Assembly: GCA_017504605.1 (NCBI GenBank)
Contig: JAFVQW010000039.1
Coordinates: 1 to 45,638 of the forward strand
From: Clostridia bacterium
GTDB lineage: Bacteria > Bacillota > Clostridia > Oscillospirales > CAG-272
Length of the DNA: 45,638 nucleotides
Reading direction: 5' to 3'
Shown here piece after piece: positions 7,557 through 19,145 of this stretch (the stretch's first letter is position 1; each line of letters opens with the position of its first letter). The translations under genes were made by a program, and so were the position numbers. The notes under the pieces were generated by a model, which saw nothing but the letters and a program-made list of their open reading frames with translations, ran no database searches and had not been told where the DNA came from.

Positions 7557-8250
7557 TATGCACGCCCACACCTCGGGGATAAGCCACTGCTGCCTCGGCG
7601 ATGCCGAGCGGATTGTACGCGATGCCCGCGCCGTTCGTATTGACGGAATTCTCTTGACTAACCACTACTGCAAAAGCTACGACGAGGGCGGTGACGGCCT
7701 CGCTCTCGCTGAAAGATATACCGAGGAATACCGACACACGAAATCTGTCGGCGAGGCCGAGGGCCTTCGCGTTTTCTTCGGTATTGAGGTTACTATGGAG
7801 CGGCTCGACTTTCTTCACCTCGTGGTGCTCGGTGTCGGAGAGGACTTCCCCCTTCGCCACCCGCTGATGTTCGACTACGACCTCCCGGCACTTCGGCGCG
7901 CGGTGGACGGCGACGGCGGTCTCATTATTCAGGCGCACCCCTATCGGCGCTATAACTACCCGCTCGTGGACGAGCTTATAGACGGAATGGAGCTAAGCTG
8001 TCACAAGCTATACTGCGGCACGCATAAGGACGAGATACTCTCACTCCTTCGCGGGAGGAATAAGATTCTCACCGTCGGCGGCGACTATCACGCCGATGCG
8101 GGACGGCCCCCGTGCGGAGCTTATATCCCGAATGAAATAACCGACACCCGGGCTCTCGCCTCGTTTCTCAAGGAAGCGCGCGAGTACGAAATCCTTATAG
8201 AGGAGCCGTGGGAGTCTCGGCCTACAAAAATAAAGTATTCAAAGGAGTAA
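7546..8250 (+). CDS. PHP-domain metal-dependent phosphoesterase
   Basis: This is a 234-residue PHP hydrolase. The metal ligands are visible as MHAHTSG (His6, His8), TNHY, GIEVTM (Glu), QAHPYR (His) and GGDYHAD (Asp, His) near the C terminus. Family members hydrolyse phosphoesters such as histidinol phosphate, 3',5'-nucleotides or oligonucleotides. The short stand-alone form here points to a small-molecule or nucleotide phosphatase, and the substrate is open. The start overlaps the GNAT gene by 11 nt and the next gene begins 3 bp after its stop, so the cluster 6,470-9,159 is tightly coupled. Confidence 0.88.
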   Translation: MLIDMHAHTSGISHCCLGDAERIVRDARAVRIDGILLTNHYCKSYDEGGDGLALAERYTEEYRHTKSVGEAEGLRVFFGIEVTMERLDFLHLVVLGVGEDFPLRHPLMFDYDLPALRRAVDGDGGLIIQAHPYRRYNYPLVDELIDGMELSCHKLYCGTHKDEILSLLRGRNKILTVGGDYHADAGRPPCGAYIPNEITDTRALASFLKEAREYEILIEEPWESRPTKIKYSKE

Positions 8251-8253
8251 TGT

Positions 8254-9159
8254 ATGGAAGAACAGAACCAAACCCCTCGGCGCGGGAAGGTCTTTTTAGG
8301 GGATTTTCTCGCGGGCTTTGCCATGGGAATTGCGTTTATTATTCCCGGCTTCTCGGGCGGCTCGGTTGCCGCTATACTCGGCGTGTATGAGAAGCTCGTC
8401 GGGGCAGTCGCCGATATATTCAGGAGCTTTAAGAAAAGCGTTGTTACTCTTATTCCCATAGCGCTCGGCCTCGTTCTCGGTGCGGTGTCACTTCTCTTCC
8501 CTCTCGGCGCGGCTCTCGAGGCCTTCCCTCTCCCGACGGTCTCGCTTTTCGTCGGACTCGCCATAGGCGGAGTTCCCTCGATAACCGACAGGGTGCCGGG
8601 GAAGCCGAGTGCTAAGAATATTACGGCACTGCTTATCCCCGCATTTTTAGCCCTCGCTCTCTCCTTCCTTCCCGTCTCGGCCGAGCGTGACCTGTTCTCG
8701 CTCTCGCCGTTTGGCTACCTCGTGCTCTTTTTGGTCGGGCTCCTCGGCTCGACGGCGCTCGTCGTGCCCGGCATTTCGGGCAGTATGCTGCTTCTCATAT
8801 TAGGCTATTACAACCCTCTTATTAAGGCCTTTACCGAGCATCTTTTGCTCGGGCGCGATATTTTAAAATCCCTGCTTGTCCTCGGCAGCTGTGCTCTCGG
8901 TATTGCGGTAGGATTTTTCCTGATTTCGATAATTATGCGCCGCCTTCTCGAGCGCTATCCGCGCTCGACCTATTACGCCATCGTCGGCTTCGTCGTCGGC
9001 TCCCTCCCCACCGTGTATATCTCTACGGCTAAGGATGCGGGCCTCACGCTCGCATCGCTCCCCCCGTCGGCGTGGCACTGGATAGCCTGCGCTCTTCTTC
9101 TCGCCCTCGGCGTACTTCTCTCTCTTTCCTTCACCCGCCTCGCAAAAAAGAAAAAATAA
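8254..9159 (+). CDS. popT: DUF368 family protein, predicted undecaprenyl phosphate translocase (PopT)
   Basis: This 301-residue polytopic membrane protein has about eight hydrophobic segments. It carries the paired family signatures IPGFSGGSVAAILGVYE near the N terminus and VVPGISGSMLLLILGYYNPL in the second half, which mark the inverted repeat of DUF368. DUF368 proteins were shown to return the lipid carrier C55-P across the membrane for wall synthesis (PopT). Assignment here is by family. AAGGAG precedes the ATG. It is the last gene of the HAD-GNAT-PHP cluster. No clear terminator follows before 9,241. Confidence 0.88.
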   Translation: MEEQNQTPRRGKVFLGDFLAGFAMGIAFIIPGFSGGSVAAILGVYEKLVGAVADIFRSFKKSVVTLIPIALGLVLGAVSLLFPLGAALEAFPLPTVSLFVGLAIGGVPSITDRVPGKPSAKNITALLIPAFLALALSFLPVSAERDLFSLSPFGYLVLFLVGLLGSTALVVPGISGSMLLLILGYYNPLIKAFTEHLLLGRDILKSLLVLGSCALGIAVGFFLISIIMRRLLERYPRSTYYAIVGFVVGSLPTVYISTAKDAGLTLASLPPSAWHWIACALLLALGVLLSLSFTRLAKKKK

Positions 9160-9240
9160 AATCCCCCCGCCCCTCATAAGCGCGCCCCGCGCCGAATATA
9201 CTTGAACAAACGGCAGAATTAAAATATACAGGGGGAAAAT

Positions 9241-9729
9241 ATGTTCGTTTGTTCGGTAAGAGCGTCCACCCTCAAGTTTTTTGCGCTTATCGCGGTGACG
9301 CTTGCTATTCTTATCACCGTCCTCGCCGTAGGTGAGGGCGACGCGGTCTTTGCCTCGGCCAACGGGGTAGAAATCAATTACGGTAATATAAAGACAAAGG
9401 AAGACAGGATAGCCTTTATAGAGGGCTTCGGCCTTCGGGTTGATGCGGGCTCGGAGACCGAGGAGGCATTCGCCATGCCCGAGAGCCTCGACCGAGTGCT
9501 CCTCGGCTACAACGAGCTGCAAAGGTCGCAGGGGCTCGACATCTCGAAATACCTGAGAAAGAAGGTAACCCACTACTCCTACCGCGTAACGAATTACGAG
9601 GCGGAGGGCGAGGTGTTCGTCAATCTTCTTGTTTACAAGAGCAGGATTATCGCCTGCGACATATCATCGGCCGAGAGCTCGGGCTTCGTGCTACCCTTGA
9701 CCGAGATAGATAAGACAAAAATAAAATAA
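9241..9729 (+). CDS. DUF4830 domain protein with N-terminal membrane anchor
   Basis: This is a 162-residue protein. Residues ~10-30 form a signal or anchor segment (LKFFALIAVTLAILITVLAV). The rest is extracytoplasmic and matches the DUF4830 pattern as I know it: FIEGFGLRVD, then an acidic stretch, PESLDRVLLGYNELQRSQGL, DISKYLRKK and NLLVYKSRIIACDI. The family is common in Clostridia and uncharacterised. The start follows AGGGGGA. A strong terminator follows the stop. Confidence 0.8.
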   Translation: MFVCSVRASTLKFFALIAVTLAILITVLAVGEGDAVFASANGVEINYGNIKTKEDRIAFIEGFGLRVDAGSETEEAFAMPESLDRVLLGYNELQRSQGLDISKYLRKKVTHYSYRVTNYEAEGEVFVNLLVYKSRIIACDISSAESSGFVLPLTEIDKTKIK

Positions 9730-9731
9730 AA

Positions 9732-9765
9732 AACGCGCTTGGGAATAACCCCAAGCGCGTTTTAT
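9732..9765 (+). terminator. Intrinsic terminator after the DUF4830 gene (bidirectional)
   Basis: AACGCGCTTGGG and CCCAAGCGCGTTTT flank a short loop, followed by TTTATTT. The A run before it makes it usable for the small minus-strand gene at 9771-9869 as well. Confidence 0.85.
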
Positions 9766-9770
9766 TTGCA

Positions 9771-9869
9771 TTAACCGTTGCAGCAGCAACAGAAAACAAC
9801 GATGATTGCAAGGATGATAATCCAGGTGCAGTTATCGTCAAAAATGTGGCATAAGCAGTTGTTGTTCAT
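9771..9869 (-). CDS. Very small cysteine-rich membrane peptide (32 residues)
   Basis: The ATG at 9867-9869 is preceded by a near-ideal GGAGGA site (9873-9878) and the frame closes with TAA at 9771-9773. The peptide starts MNNNCLCHIF, has a hydrophobic helix (WIIILAIIVVF) and ends CCCCNG. Short peptides of this design, with an Asn/Cys head, one membrane helix and a terminal Cys run, recur in Clostridia, where I recall labels such as chorion class high-cysteine protein; no function is established. Seven Cys in 32 residues is extreme. The shared terminator at 9732-9765 closes it. Confidence 0.7.
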   Translation of the reverse strand: MNNNCLCHIFDDNCTWIIILAIIVVFCCCCNG

Positions 9870-9963
9870 ATGTTCCTCCGAAGATTTTACTTGGCGGTCA
9901 GGACCCGCTCACTACATACTATGCAAAATCGGGGGAGAAGGTTAAAAGGCCTGCCGAGGTTAC

Positions 9964-12069
9964 CTAATCAAAATCAAACACAACCTCACCGTCGGCTATT
10001 TTGAGGCGGGCGCCGAACGGCTTTCCTTTTTTTGATATGAAGCCGTTAATTTTCGCGGTCTTACCCTCGGCAAGAAGACGGCGTGCCTCGCTAATCGGTA
10101 TATCGCGGCGGCATATCTGCACGCCCACCGTAAATTTACAGCCCTCGGTGTAGCCCATACAGCCGTATTTGTAGCGACCTCTGACGACGTTCCTCGCGCA
10201 GAGCGGACACTTGCCGACAATCTCGCCGAGCGTGCCCGTATTCACGGGCGGGGGTGCCGCGGGAGCCGATTTGAATATCTCGGCAATTTCACTCTCGGCA
10301 AGCTTCACGCTCTCGTCGACCGTCATCTCGCCGCGGAAAACCCTCTTCAGGGCGCGGCCGAGCTCGCTCGTCTTGTATTTATCCATAGCTATACCGAGCC
10401 GCCCGATGGATTCAATCAGAAATTCGCCGCCGTCAAGTATGGTATACACGTCCTTTTTAAGGTCGATATATCCGCTCTTTTTAGCGTTGTCGATAATACC
10501 CGTCCTCGTGGCCTCGGTGCCGAGCTCGAGTCCCTCAAAAATCGCACGGTAGTCGTCGGCATCGTCAACGACACCGCTCTGCTCGAGCTCCTTTGCCCGA
10601 GCCTTATCGTCCTTGAAGGGATTTTTCAGGTATTTATTAAGCGTTTCAATTGTGTAATGCCTCGGGGGCGTCGTCTGCTTCTCTCTCGGGGCGAAGTCGA
10701 TATTTACCTCGTCTCCGACCGAAAGCGTCGGTAGAATTTTATCCTTACCCGAGTAGTCGTCGTACCTCGTCCAGCCGGGCTCGCGGATTATAGTTCCCTT
10801 TAGGGAAAATTCCTCGTATTCTCCGACCTTCACCTTGATTTCGCTCTTCTCCGCTACGCACTCCTCGGAGCAGAATACCGCGACGAAGCGGCGAAAAACC
10901 GTCGAATAAACCTCACTCTCCTCCCTTGAGAGCTTATCCTTAGCGGGTATTTTATAGGTCGGGGTCAGAGCCGAGTGCGACTCAATCTTTGAGTCGTCAA
11001 ATATATATTTCGAGTCACGAAAGCGCACGGGATAGCCCATTTTCGATATATTCGCAAGGATTGCGCGTATCTTATCCTTCTCGGCCGTGGCAAGATACTC
11101 GGAGTTCGTTCTCGGATAGGTAAGATATCCGTCCTCGTAGAGCTTCTGTATAATGCGAAGACTGTCCGACATCGACATCTTGTACTTCTTACCGAGCACG
11201 TTCTGAAGCGTTGAGAGTGAGTAGAGCTTGCCCGGCAGAATTGCCTCGCGCTTGCTCTCGCACAGCGTAACGACGGCTCCCGCCTCGTTGTATTTTTTAG
11301 CGAGCTCCGCGGCCGCCTCGAGCTCATCTTTTGCAAACCTTTGTTTACTTGTCAGCTCAATTTTCTGCCCGTCGGTTTCAGCATCGCTCGAAAGAGCATA
11401 ATATATCTCGGGCTTGAAATTGCGTATTTCCATATCGCGCTCGTAAATTGCGCGCACAATAGGCACTATTACTCTGCCGACGCGGAGTAGCTTTCCCGTC
11501 TTGATAGTGGCATAGCGTGTAAGATTAACGCCGTATAGCCAGTCGATATAGGTGCGGGCATAGCCCTCACCCGCGAGGTTGTCGTACTCGCTCTCGTCCT
11601 TCATCTCCGACAGAGCCCTCTTAACCGTCTCGGGTGTCTGGTCGGGGAGCCAGAGGCGCTTCTTCGCCTTCTCTGTCGCAAGTGCATTCTCGATACAAAG
11701 ACGCACTATTATCTCTCCCTCTCGGTCGGCGTCTCCCGCGTTTACGACGGTATCGACGTCGGGACGGTTGCAGAGTGTCTTGATTATCTCAAACTGACGG
11801 CGCACACCGGGGTCTACCCCACGCTTATCATCGGTGCGGCGAAGCTCGAAGCGGAATTTCTCGGGGAAGCAGGGCAAATTATCAAGCGTCCATCTCGTCT
11901 CGCTCCCGTCTCCGTAGGCCTCTACGTCAACGAGCGAGAACAAATGTCCGAAGACCCAGGTGACGATATATCCGTCGTTTATAAAATATCCGTCGCGCTT
12001 ATCCATCTTACCTATTCCCGCGACGATATTGCGCGCGAGGCTCGGCTTCTCGGCTATGATAAGAACCAT
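9964..12069 (-). CDS. topB: DNA topoisomerase III (type IA)
   Basis: This 701-residue enzyme passes single strands through a transient 5'-phosphotyrosine break and decatenates or relaxes negatively supercoiled DNA. The TOPRIM domain starts at MVLIIAEKPSLA and holds the metal-binding DADREGE at 113-119. The catalytic Tyr is Tyr318 in YLTYPRTNSEY. A C-terminal zinc-finger-like unit (KCPLCARNV, YGCMGYTEGCKF) and a second repeat end the protein. Length is normal for TopB. GGGGGGAG precedes the ATG. It is a stand-alone gene on the minus strand, with no conjugative genes nearby, so it looks chromosomal rather than part of an integrative element. Confidence 0.95.
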   Translation of the reverse strand: MVLIIAEKPSLARNIVAGIGKMDKRDGYFINDGYIVTWVFGHLFSLVDVEAYGDGSETRWTLDNLPCFPEKFRFELRRTDDKRGVDPGVRRQFEIIKTLCNRPDVDTVVNAGDADREGEIIVRLCIENALATEKAKKRLWLPDQTPETVKRALSEMKDESEYDNLAGEGYARTYIDWLYGVNLTRYATIKTGKLLRVGRVIVPIVRAIYERDMEIRNFKPEIYYALSSDAETDGQKIELTSKQRFAKDELEAAAELAKKYNEAGAVVTLCESKREAILPGKLYSLSTLQNVLGKKYKMSMSDSLRIIQKLYEDGYLTYPRTNSEYLATAEKDKIRAILANISKMGYPVRFRDSKYIFDDSKIESHSALTPTYKIPAKDKLSREESEVYSTVFRRFVAVFCSEECVAEKSEIKVKVGEYEEFSLKGTIIREPGWTRYDDYSGKDKILPTLSVGDEVNIDFAPREKQTTPPRHYTIETLNKYLKNPFKDDKARAKELEQSGVVDDADDYRAIFEGLELGTEATRTGIIDNAKKSGYIDLKKDVYTILDGGEFLIESIGRLGIAMDKYKTSELGRALKRVFRGEMTVDESVKLAESEIAEIFKSAPAAPPPVNTGTLGEIVGKCPLCARNVVRGRYKYGCMGYTEGCKFTVGVQICRRDIPISEARRLLAEGKTAKINGFISKKGKPFGARLKIADGEVVFDFD

Positions 12070-12268
12070 TTTTCTCCCCCCTTCATTTTCTTCACAACTG
12101 TTATTTTAACATATTCTCTGGTAATTTTCCACCCTATTTTTCAAAAAAACGAATATTCGTCCCTTTGCACAACCTTTTTCTATCTGCTCTGTGGCCTCGG
12201 GCGTAGTATTCTTGCCAGAGGAGCGCCGAATTTTTGCTTCGTTAATATATTAACTTAAGACATTCCTA

Positions 12269-12297
12269 TTGATTTTACGCGCAAAATGTGGTAGAAT
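12269..12297 (+). promoter_or_regulatory. Sigma-A promoter of the atp operon
   Basis: TTGATT (12269-12274) and TAGAAT (12292-12297) are 17 bp apart. The start point near 12,304 gives a short leader ahead of the GTG at 12,330. The sequence 12,070-12,268 between this promoter and topB shows no gene. Confidence 0.75.
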
Positions 12298-12329
12298 ATT
12301 TATCGGTTATACGCCGCAGGAGGTGTAGC

Positions 12330-12659
12330 GTGTATAAAAAATGGCTCGGAGCACTGTACTCCTTAAACATAATCTTTCAATCCTTCTTCTCGCTCGTCTT
12401 CCCCGCGGGGCTCGCCCTCGGTATAGCCTATCTCTCGGTCACGCACCTCGGTGCGCCGAGGTGGCTGTATGCACCGCTTATTACCGTCGGTGTCGGCGCG
12501 GGACTTGTATCGATGGTGCGCTTCATCATTACCTCTATGAACGCTCTGTCCCGTCTCGAAAGCGAGCAGGCGGAGGCCGACAGAGAGCGACGCGAGGCAA
12601 AAAGAAAGGACGAGCAGCGGCGCGCTGAATTTAAAGAAAACGGAGATGCTGATATATGA
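12330..12659 (+). CDS. atpZ: AtpZ-like small membrane protein of the ATP synthase operon
   Basis: This 109-residue protein has two hydrophobic segments (residues ~10-35 and ~45-70) and a highly charged tail (RLESEQAEADRERREAK). Size, topology and position first in the atp operon fit AtpZ/F0F1-ATPase subunit proteins, which with AtpI have been linked to ion uptake and rotor-ring assembly. The start is GTG at 12,330, chosen because AGGAGGTG lies 5 nt upstream. The in-frame ATG at 12,288 overlaps the promoter. The stop overlaps the next gene by 4 nt (ATGA). Confidence 0.75.
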   Translation: MYKKWLGALYSLNIIFQSFFSLVFPAGLALGIAYLSVTHLGAPRWLYAPLITVGVGAGLVSMVRFIITSMNALSRLESEQAEADRERREAKRKDEQRRAEFKENGDADI

Positions 12660-13111
12660 ATAATGATAAGTCCTCGGCGGTAAGACAGGCACTGCTTTTG
12701 GCTCTCGGTGAGCTTTTGGTGCTCGGTATTGTCGTCGGCGTGTATTTAATAATAGACAAGTTCACCTATTCCGTCCTTCTCGGCGCCGCGCTCGGTGCTC
12801 TTGTCGGTATATTCAACTTTTTCTTCCTCACCGTTTCGGTCAACCGCGCAGTTGACGAATATCTCCGCCTTCGCGGGGAGCGCGAGATGAGCGAGGAGGA
12901 GCTCGAGCGCTTCACGGCGGAGCACTCGGCGAGGGTGCAGAATGCGGCCAAGGTGTCCTATATCGTCAGAACCGTCGCTATGCTCGGCGCGCTCGTGCTT
13001 GCGTTTGCCCTCAGCACGCACTTCGACGTTCTCGCCACCGCCATTCCGTTACTTATGTACAGACCCTTGATGTATTTCGTCGAGATTTTTGAAAGGAAGA
13101 AGGGGGATTGA
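12656..13111 (+). CDS. atpI: ATP synthase subunit I (AtpI-like)
   Basis: This 151-residue protein has four predicted membrane helices in two pairs. The first pair is ALLLALGELLVLGIVVGVYL with SVLLGAALGALVGIFNFFFL. The second pair follows a ~45-residue polar, Glu/Arg-rich linker. AtpI helps assemble the c-ring in several bacteria. The linker is longer than in many AtpI proteins, making this one larger than the usual ~110-130 residues. It overlaps atpZ by 4 nt and ends one base before the atpB start. Confidence 0.8.
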   Translation: MNNDKSSAVRQALLLALGELLVLGIVVGVYLIIDKFTYSVLLGAALGALVGIFNFFFLTVSVNRAVDEYLRLRGEREMSEEELERFTAEHSARVQNAAKVSYIVRTVAMLGALVLAFALSTHFDVLATAIPLLMYRPLMYFVEIFERKKGD

Positions 13112-13112
13112 T

Positions 13113-13925
13113 ATGAAATTATCCGTCAACGGCCCGAAGATACTCGTGCGCATTACCGCGCTGTACGAGAAGCTTGGGGGCATATTCGGAAATCTCGTTA
13201 CGCAGACCACCGTCTCGATTTTTCTCGTCACCTTAATTCTTATTATCGCCGCGTGGGCGCTCACGCGCCGCCTCTCAAAGCGACCGGGGCGGGTACAGGT
13301 CGTGGTCGAGAAGCTCGTCGGTATGCTCTACAACCTCGTTTCCGACACTATGGGCAAGCATAATTTGAAATTTGCCCCCTATATCGGTACGATTTTCCTC
13401 TCCTCTATTTGCGGCACTCTTATCGGAATGACGCAGATATTCCGCTCGACGACGGGCGACCTCTCGGTCACTGCGGCCTGGGCCCTCGTCACGACGGGAA
13501 TGGTGTGGTATAACAATATTAAAAACTTCGGCTTCAAGGCCTGGCTTCGGGGCTTCACCGAGCCCATCGTGGTTATGACGCCTATGAATATCGTCAGCGA
13601 AATTGCGAGCCCAGTATCGATGGCCTTCCGTCACTTCGGTAACGTCGCGGGCGGCTCGGTGCTTACGGCGCTCATATACGGCGCTCTCTCGGCCGCAACC
13701 CACGCTCTTTTCAGCTGGCTTCCCGACGCGGTTCTCTCGGTATTCCCCCCTATACTTCAGGTGGGCATACCCGCATTTTTATCGATTTACTTCGACCTTT
13801 TCTCGGGCTTCGTTCAGGCCTTCGTGTTCTCGCTTCTGACTATGGTTTACGTCGGAGGTGCCTGCCCGCCGCCCGAGGAAATTCCCGAGCGCCCTCGTAA
13901 AAAAAGAAAAAAGGACGCGGCATAA
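13113..13925 (+). CDS. atpB: F0F1 ATP synthase subunit a
   Basis: This 270-residue membrane stator subunit forms the ion half-channels next to the c-ring. The essential Arg is Arg173 in AFRHFGNVAGG, equivalent to E. coli aArg210. The closing helix QAFVFSLLTMVYV is also family-typical. The tail is Pro/Lys/Arg-rich. The ATG at 13,113 follows GGGGGAT and lies one base after atpI. It is part of the full atp operon. Confidence 0.93.
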   Translation: MKLSVNGPKILVRITALYEKLGGIFGNLVTQTTVSIFLVTLILIIAAWALTRRLSKRPGRVQVVVEKLVGMLYNLVSDTMGKHNLKFAPYIGTIFLSSICGTLIGMTQIFRSTTGDLSVTAAWALVTTGMVWYNNIKNFGFKAWLRGFTEPIVVMTPMNIVSEIASPVSMAFRHFGNVAGGSVLTALIYGALSAATHALFSWLPDAVLSVFPPILQVGIPAFLSIYFDLFSGFVQAFVFSLLTMVYVGGACPPPEEIPERPRKKRKKDAA

Positions 13926-14210
<285 letters not shown>

Positions 14211-14254
14211 TTTGTCAACAGAAATTTCAGCGTAAATGAAAGAGGGAGTGCTCC

Positions 14255-14776
14255 ATGGAACTTTTTTTAAATGAATTCGAGTCATTCGTCGGAGTTAACT
14301 TCTGGACGATGATTTTTGCATGGTGCAATCTGATAATACTGTACGTTTTCCTTCGCAAGCTGCTCTTTAAGCCTGTGAAGAAGATGATTGACGACCGTCA
14401 AAGGGAAATTGACGATATGTACGCGGGAGCCGAAAAGAATGAGGCCGATGCGGCCCGCCTTAAGGCGGAGTACGAGGAGAAGCTCTCCTCGGCCGAGGCA
14501 GAGAGCGAGGATATTATCCGCACTGCCACCCGCCGCGCACAGCTTAAGGAGGAGGAAATCCTCCGCGATGCGGGTGTCGAGGCGGCGAGGATAATCGAGC
14601 GTGCCGAGGAGGAGATTACGCTTGAGAAGCGCCGTATCATCAACGAGGCTAAGGACGAGGTGTCCGACATAGCCCTCGGCATCGCCCGCGCGGTAATCGA
14701 GCGCGACATAGACAGGGCCGAGCACGATAAGCTCATCGACGACTTCATCTCGGGCATGGGTGACGGAAATGACTGA
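14255..14776 (+). CDS. atpF: F0F1 ATP synthase subunit b
   Basis: This is the 173-residue peripheral stalk subunit. One N-terminal membrane helix (WTMIFAWCNLIILYVFL) is followed by KLLFKPVKKMIDDRQREIDD and a long charged coiled coil to the C terminus, the standard layout that links subunit a to the F1 head via delta. GAGGGAGTG precedes the ATG. The end overlaps atpH. Confidence 0.93.
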   Translation: MELFLNEFESFVGVNFWTMIFAWCNLIILYVFLRKLLFKPVKKMIDDRQREIDDMYAGAEKNEADAARLKAEYEEKLSSAEAESEDIIRTATRRAQLKEEEILRDAGVEAARIIERAEEEITLEKRRIINEAKDEVSDIALGIARAVIERDIDRAEHDKLIDDFISGMGDGND

Positions 14777-15302
14777 TACCGGAAAATACGGAAGTGCTCT
14801 TTTTAAGCTCGCCGAGGAGTGCGGAGTAACCGACGAGGTGCTCGCGGATATTCACACGCTCCGCGCCGTGCTTAATTCCGAGCCGAGCTATACGCGCCTT
14901 CTCGACACGCCGACGCTCAAAAAGGCAGAGCGCACCGCTCTTGTCGGCGAGGCTATCGGCTCGCTTAATCTCTATCTTGTCAATACGGTAAAGCTGCTTG
15001 CCGAAAAGCGGCTCGCCTACACTCTCCCCACCGTACTTGATGTCTTCGTCGACGAGTACGATGCATCGCGCGGCATCGAGCGTATCGAGGCGATAAGCGC
15101 CGTGGCGCTAAGCGGGGAGCAGCTCGCACGCCTTACCGAGCGGCTCGAAAAAATTACGGGCAAGACGGTAATAATCAGAAACACCGTTGATGCCGATATT
15201 CTCGGCGGCATCAAGCTCCGCTATTGCGGAGTACAGCTGGATGGCTCGGTTAAAACCCGACTCGACAGCCTCGAGAAAAAACTCAAAAATATCCTAATTT
15301 AA
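14769..15302 (+). CDS. atpH: F0F1 ATP synthase subunit delta
   Basis: This is the delta (OSCP-type) subunit of about 177 residues. It has an N-terminal helical domain (KYGSALFKLAEECG) and the C-terminal signature ADILGGIKLRYCGVQLDGSV ahead of a final helix. It binds the top of F1 and the b dimer. I chose the ATG at 14,769, which overlaps the atpF stop by 8 nt. A GTG at 14,760 is an equally in-frame alternative adding three residues. Confidence 0.9.
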   Translation: MTDTGKYGSALFKLAEECGVTDEVLADIHTLRAVLNSEPSYTRLLDTPTLKKAERTALVGEAIGSLNLYLVNTVKLLAEKRLAYTLPTVLDVFVDEYDASRGIERIEAISAVALSGEQLARLTERLEKITGKTVIIRNTVDADILGGIKLRYCGVQLDGSVKTRLDSLEKKLKNILI

Positions 15303-15323
15303 ATTTCAAGGCTGGGGAATAAA

Positions 15324-16841
15324 ATGCAGTCAAAAATTGATGATATCAGTAAGATTATCAAAGAACAGATAAAAAATTACGAGAACCGTACCCGCGAGGA
15401 CGAGGTAGGCTACGTAATCTCGGTCGGCGACGGCATTTCCAAGGTGCACGGGCTCGAGAAGTGCCGTGCCAACGAGCTTCTCGAATTTGTCAACGGCACC
15501 TTCGGTATGGCTCTTAACCTTGAGGAGAGCCTCGTCAGCTGCGTTCTTCTCGGCAGCGACGTCGGCATCAGCGAGGGCAGCCTCGTTAAGCGCACGGGTA
15601 AGGTCGTCTCGGTCCCCGTCGGCGAGGCACTCGTCGGAAGAGTTGTAAACGCTCTCGGACAGCCGATTGATGCCAAGGGCCCTATCGACACCGAGCTCTA
15701 CAGTCCCATCGAGCGCCGTGCCTACGGCATCATCGAGAGAAAATCGGTCTCGGTGCCGCTCCAGACGGGCATTAAGGCTATTGACTCTATGATACCCATA
15801 GGCCGCGGTCAGCGCGAGCTTATTATCGGAGACAGAGGAACGGGTAAGACGGTTATCGCCACCGACACCATTATAAATCAGAAGGGCAAGGACGTTATCT
15901 GTATCTACGTCGCAATAGGACAGAAGCAGTCCACCGTTACGAGCGTCGTTGACACGCTTTACAGAAGCGGTGCTATGGACTACACGATAGTCGTATCGGC
16001 AACCGCCTCCGACTCGGCCCCCCTTCAGTATATCGCTCCCTACGCCGGCTGTGCTATGGGTGAATACTTTATGGACCGCGGCCGTGACGTGCTCATAGTC
16101 TACGACGACCTCTCGAAGCACGCCGTGGCATACCGCGCACTTTCGCTTCTTATCAGACGTCCCCCGGGCCGCGAGGCATATCCCGGCGACGTATTCTATC
16201 TTCACTCGAGGCTTCTCGAGCGTGCGGCGCGCCTTTCTCCCGAATACGGCGGCGGCTCGCTTACCGCGCTCCCGATTATCGAAACGCAGGCGGGCGACGT
16301 CTCGGCCTACATTCCGACCAACGTAATTTCGATTACCGACGGACAGATATTCCTTGAGAGCGAGCTCTTCCACTCGGGTGTCCGACCCGCGGTTAACCCC
16401 GGTATCTCGGTCTCCCGTGTCGGCGGTAACGCCCAGATTAAGGCTATGAAGAAGGTCTCGGGCACGCTGAAGCTCCTTTACTCGCAGTATCGCGAGCTTG
16501 CGGGCTTCGCACAGTTCGGCTCCGACCTCGATGCCGATACCAAGGCCCGCCTTGAGCAGGGTCAGCGTATCGTCGAGGTGCTTAAGCAGGACAGGAACTC
16601 GCCTATCGACGTCGAGCTCCAGGTTGCTATCATCTACGCCGCCTCGAACAATATGCTGAAGGATATTCCCGTCAGCCGTATTCGCGATTTTGAGAGTGAG
16701 CTTTTCGAGCACCTCACGGCGACGAGGCCCGAGCTCCTTGCTAAAATCAAGGAGGGCGGAACGCTTACCGACGAAATATCCGAGGAGCTCCGAGCGGCTA
16801 TCGGCTCGGCCAAGGAGAAGTTCCTCGGTCTTAACGATTAA
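15324..16841 (+). CDS. atpA: F0F1 ATP synthase subunit alpha
   Basis: This is the 505-residue non-catalytic nucleotide-binding subunit. It has an N-terminal beta-barrel, the Walker A motif GDRGTGKT at 169-176, and the family signature [17 protein letters not shown]. Length is normal. A weak ribosome site (AAGGCTGGGG) precedes the ATG, 21 bp after atpH. A long antisense frame covers this gene but is a codon-bias shadow. Confidence 0.97.
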   Translation: MQSKIDDISKIIKEQIKNYENRTREDEVGYVISVGDGISKVHGLEKCRANELLEFVNGTFGMALNLEESLVSCVLLGSDVGISEGSLVKRTGKVVSVPVGEALVGRVVNALGQPIDAKGPIDTELYSPIERRAYGIIERKSVSVPLQTGIKAIDSMIPIGRGQRELIIGDRGTGKTVIATDTIINQKGKDVICIYVAIGQKQSTVTSVVDTLYRSGAMDYTIVVSATASDSAPLQYIAPYAGCAMGEYFMDRGRDVLIVYDDLSKHAVAYRALSLLIRRPPGREAYPGDVFYLHSRLLERAARLSPEYGGGSLTALPIIETQAGDVSAYIPTNVISITDGQIFLESELFHSGVRPAVNPGISVSRVGGNAQIKAMKKVSGTLKLLYSQYRELAGFAQFGSDLDADTKARLEQGQRIVEVLKQDRNSPIDVELQVAIIYAASNNMLKDIPVSRIRDFESELFEHLTATRPELLAKIKEGGTLTDEISEELRAAIGSAKEKFLGLND

Positions 16842-16864
16842 ATCCACGAAAGGGGGCACGGCAT

Positions 16865-19130
<2,266 letters not shown>

Positions 19131-19145
19131 GGCGGGCGCGGCTCT

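Noticed and set aside
9202-9230. Promoter TTGAAC-17-TATACA before the DUF4830 gene
   Set aside because: The start point would fall about 4 nt before the ATG, leaving the ribosome site outside the message. Chance match is more likely.
9964-12069. Topoisomerase III as the marker of an integrative conjugative element
   Set aside because: No conjugation, relaxase or integrase genes are nearby, and composition matches the core genes on both sides.
15330-16859. 509-residue minus-strand ORF opposite atpA
   Set aside because: Antisense shadow of a highly conserved gene inside an operon; no ribosome site or family match.
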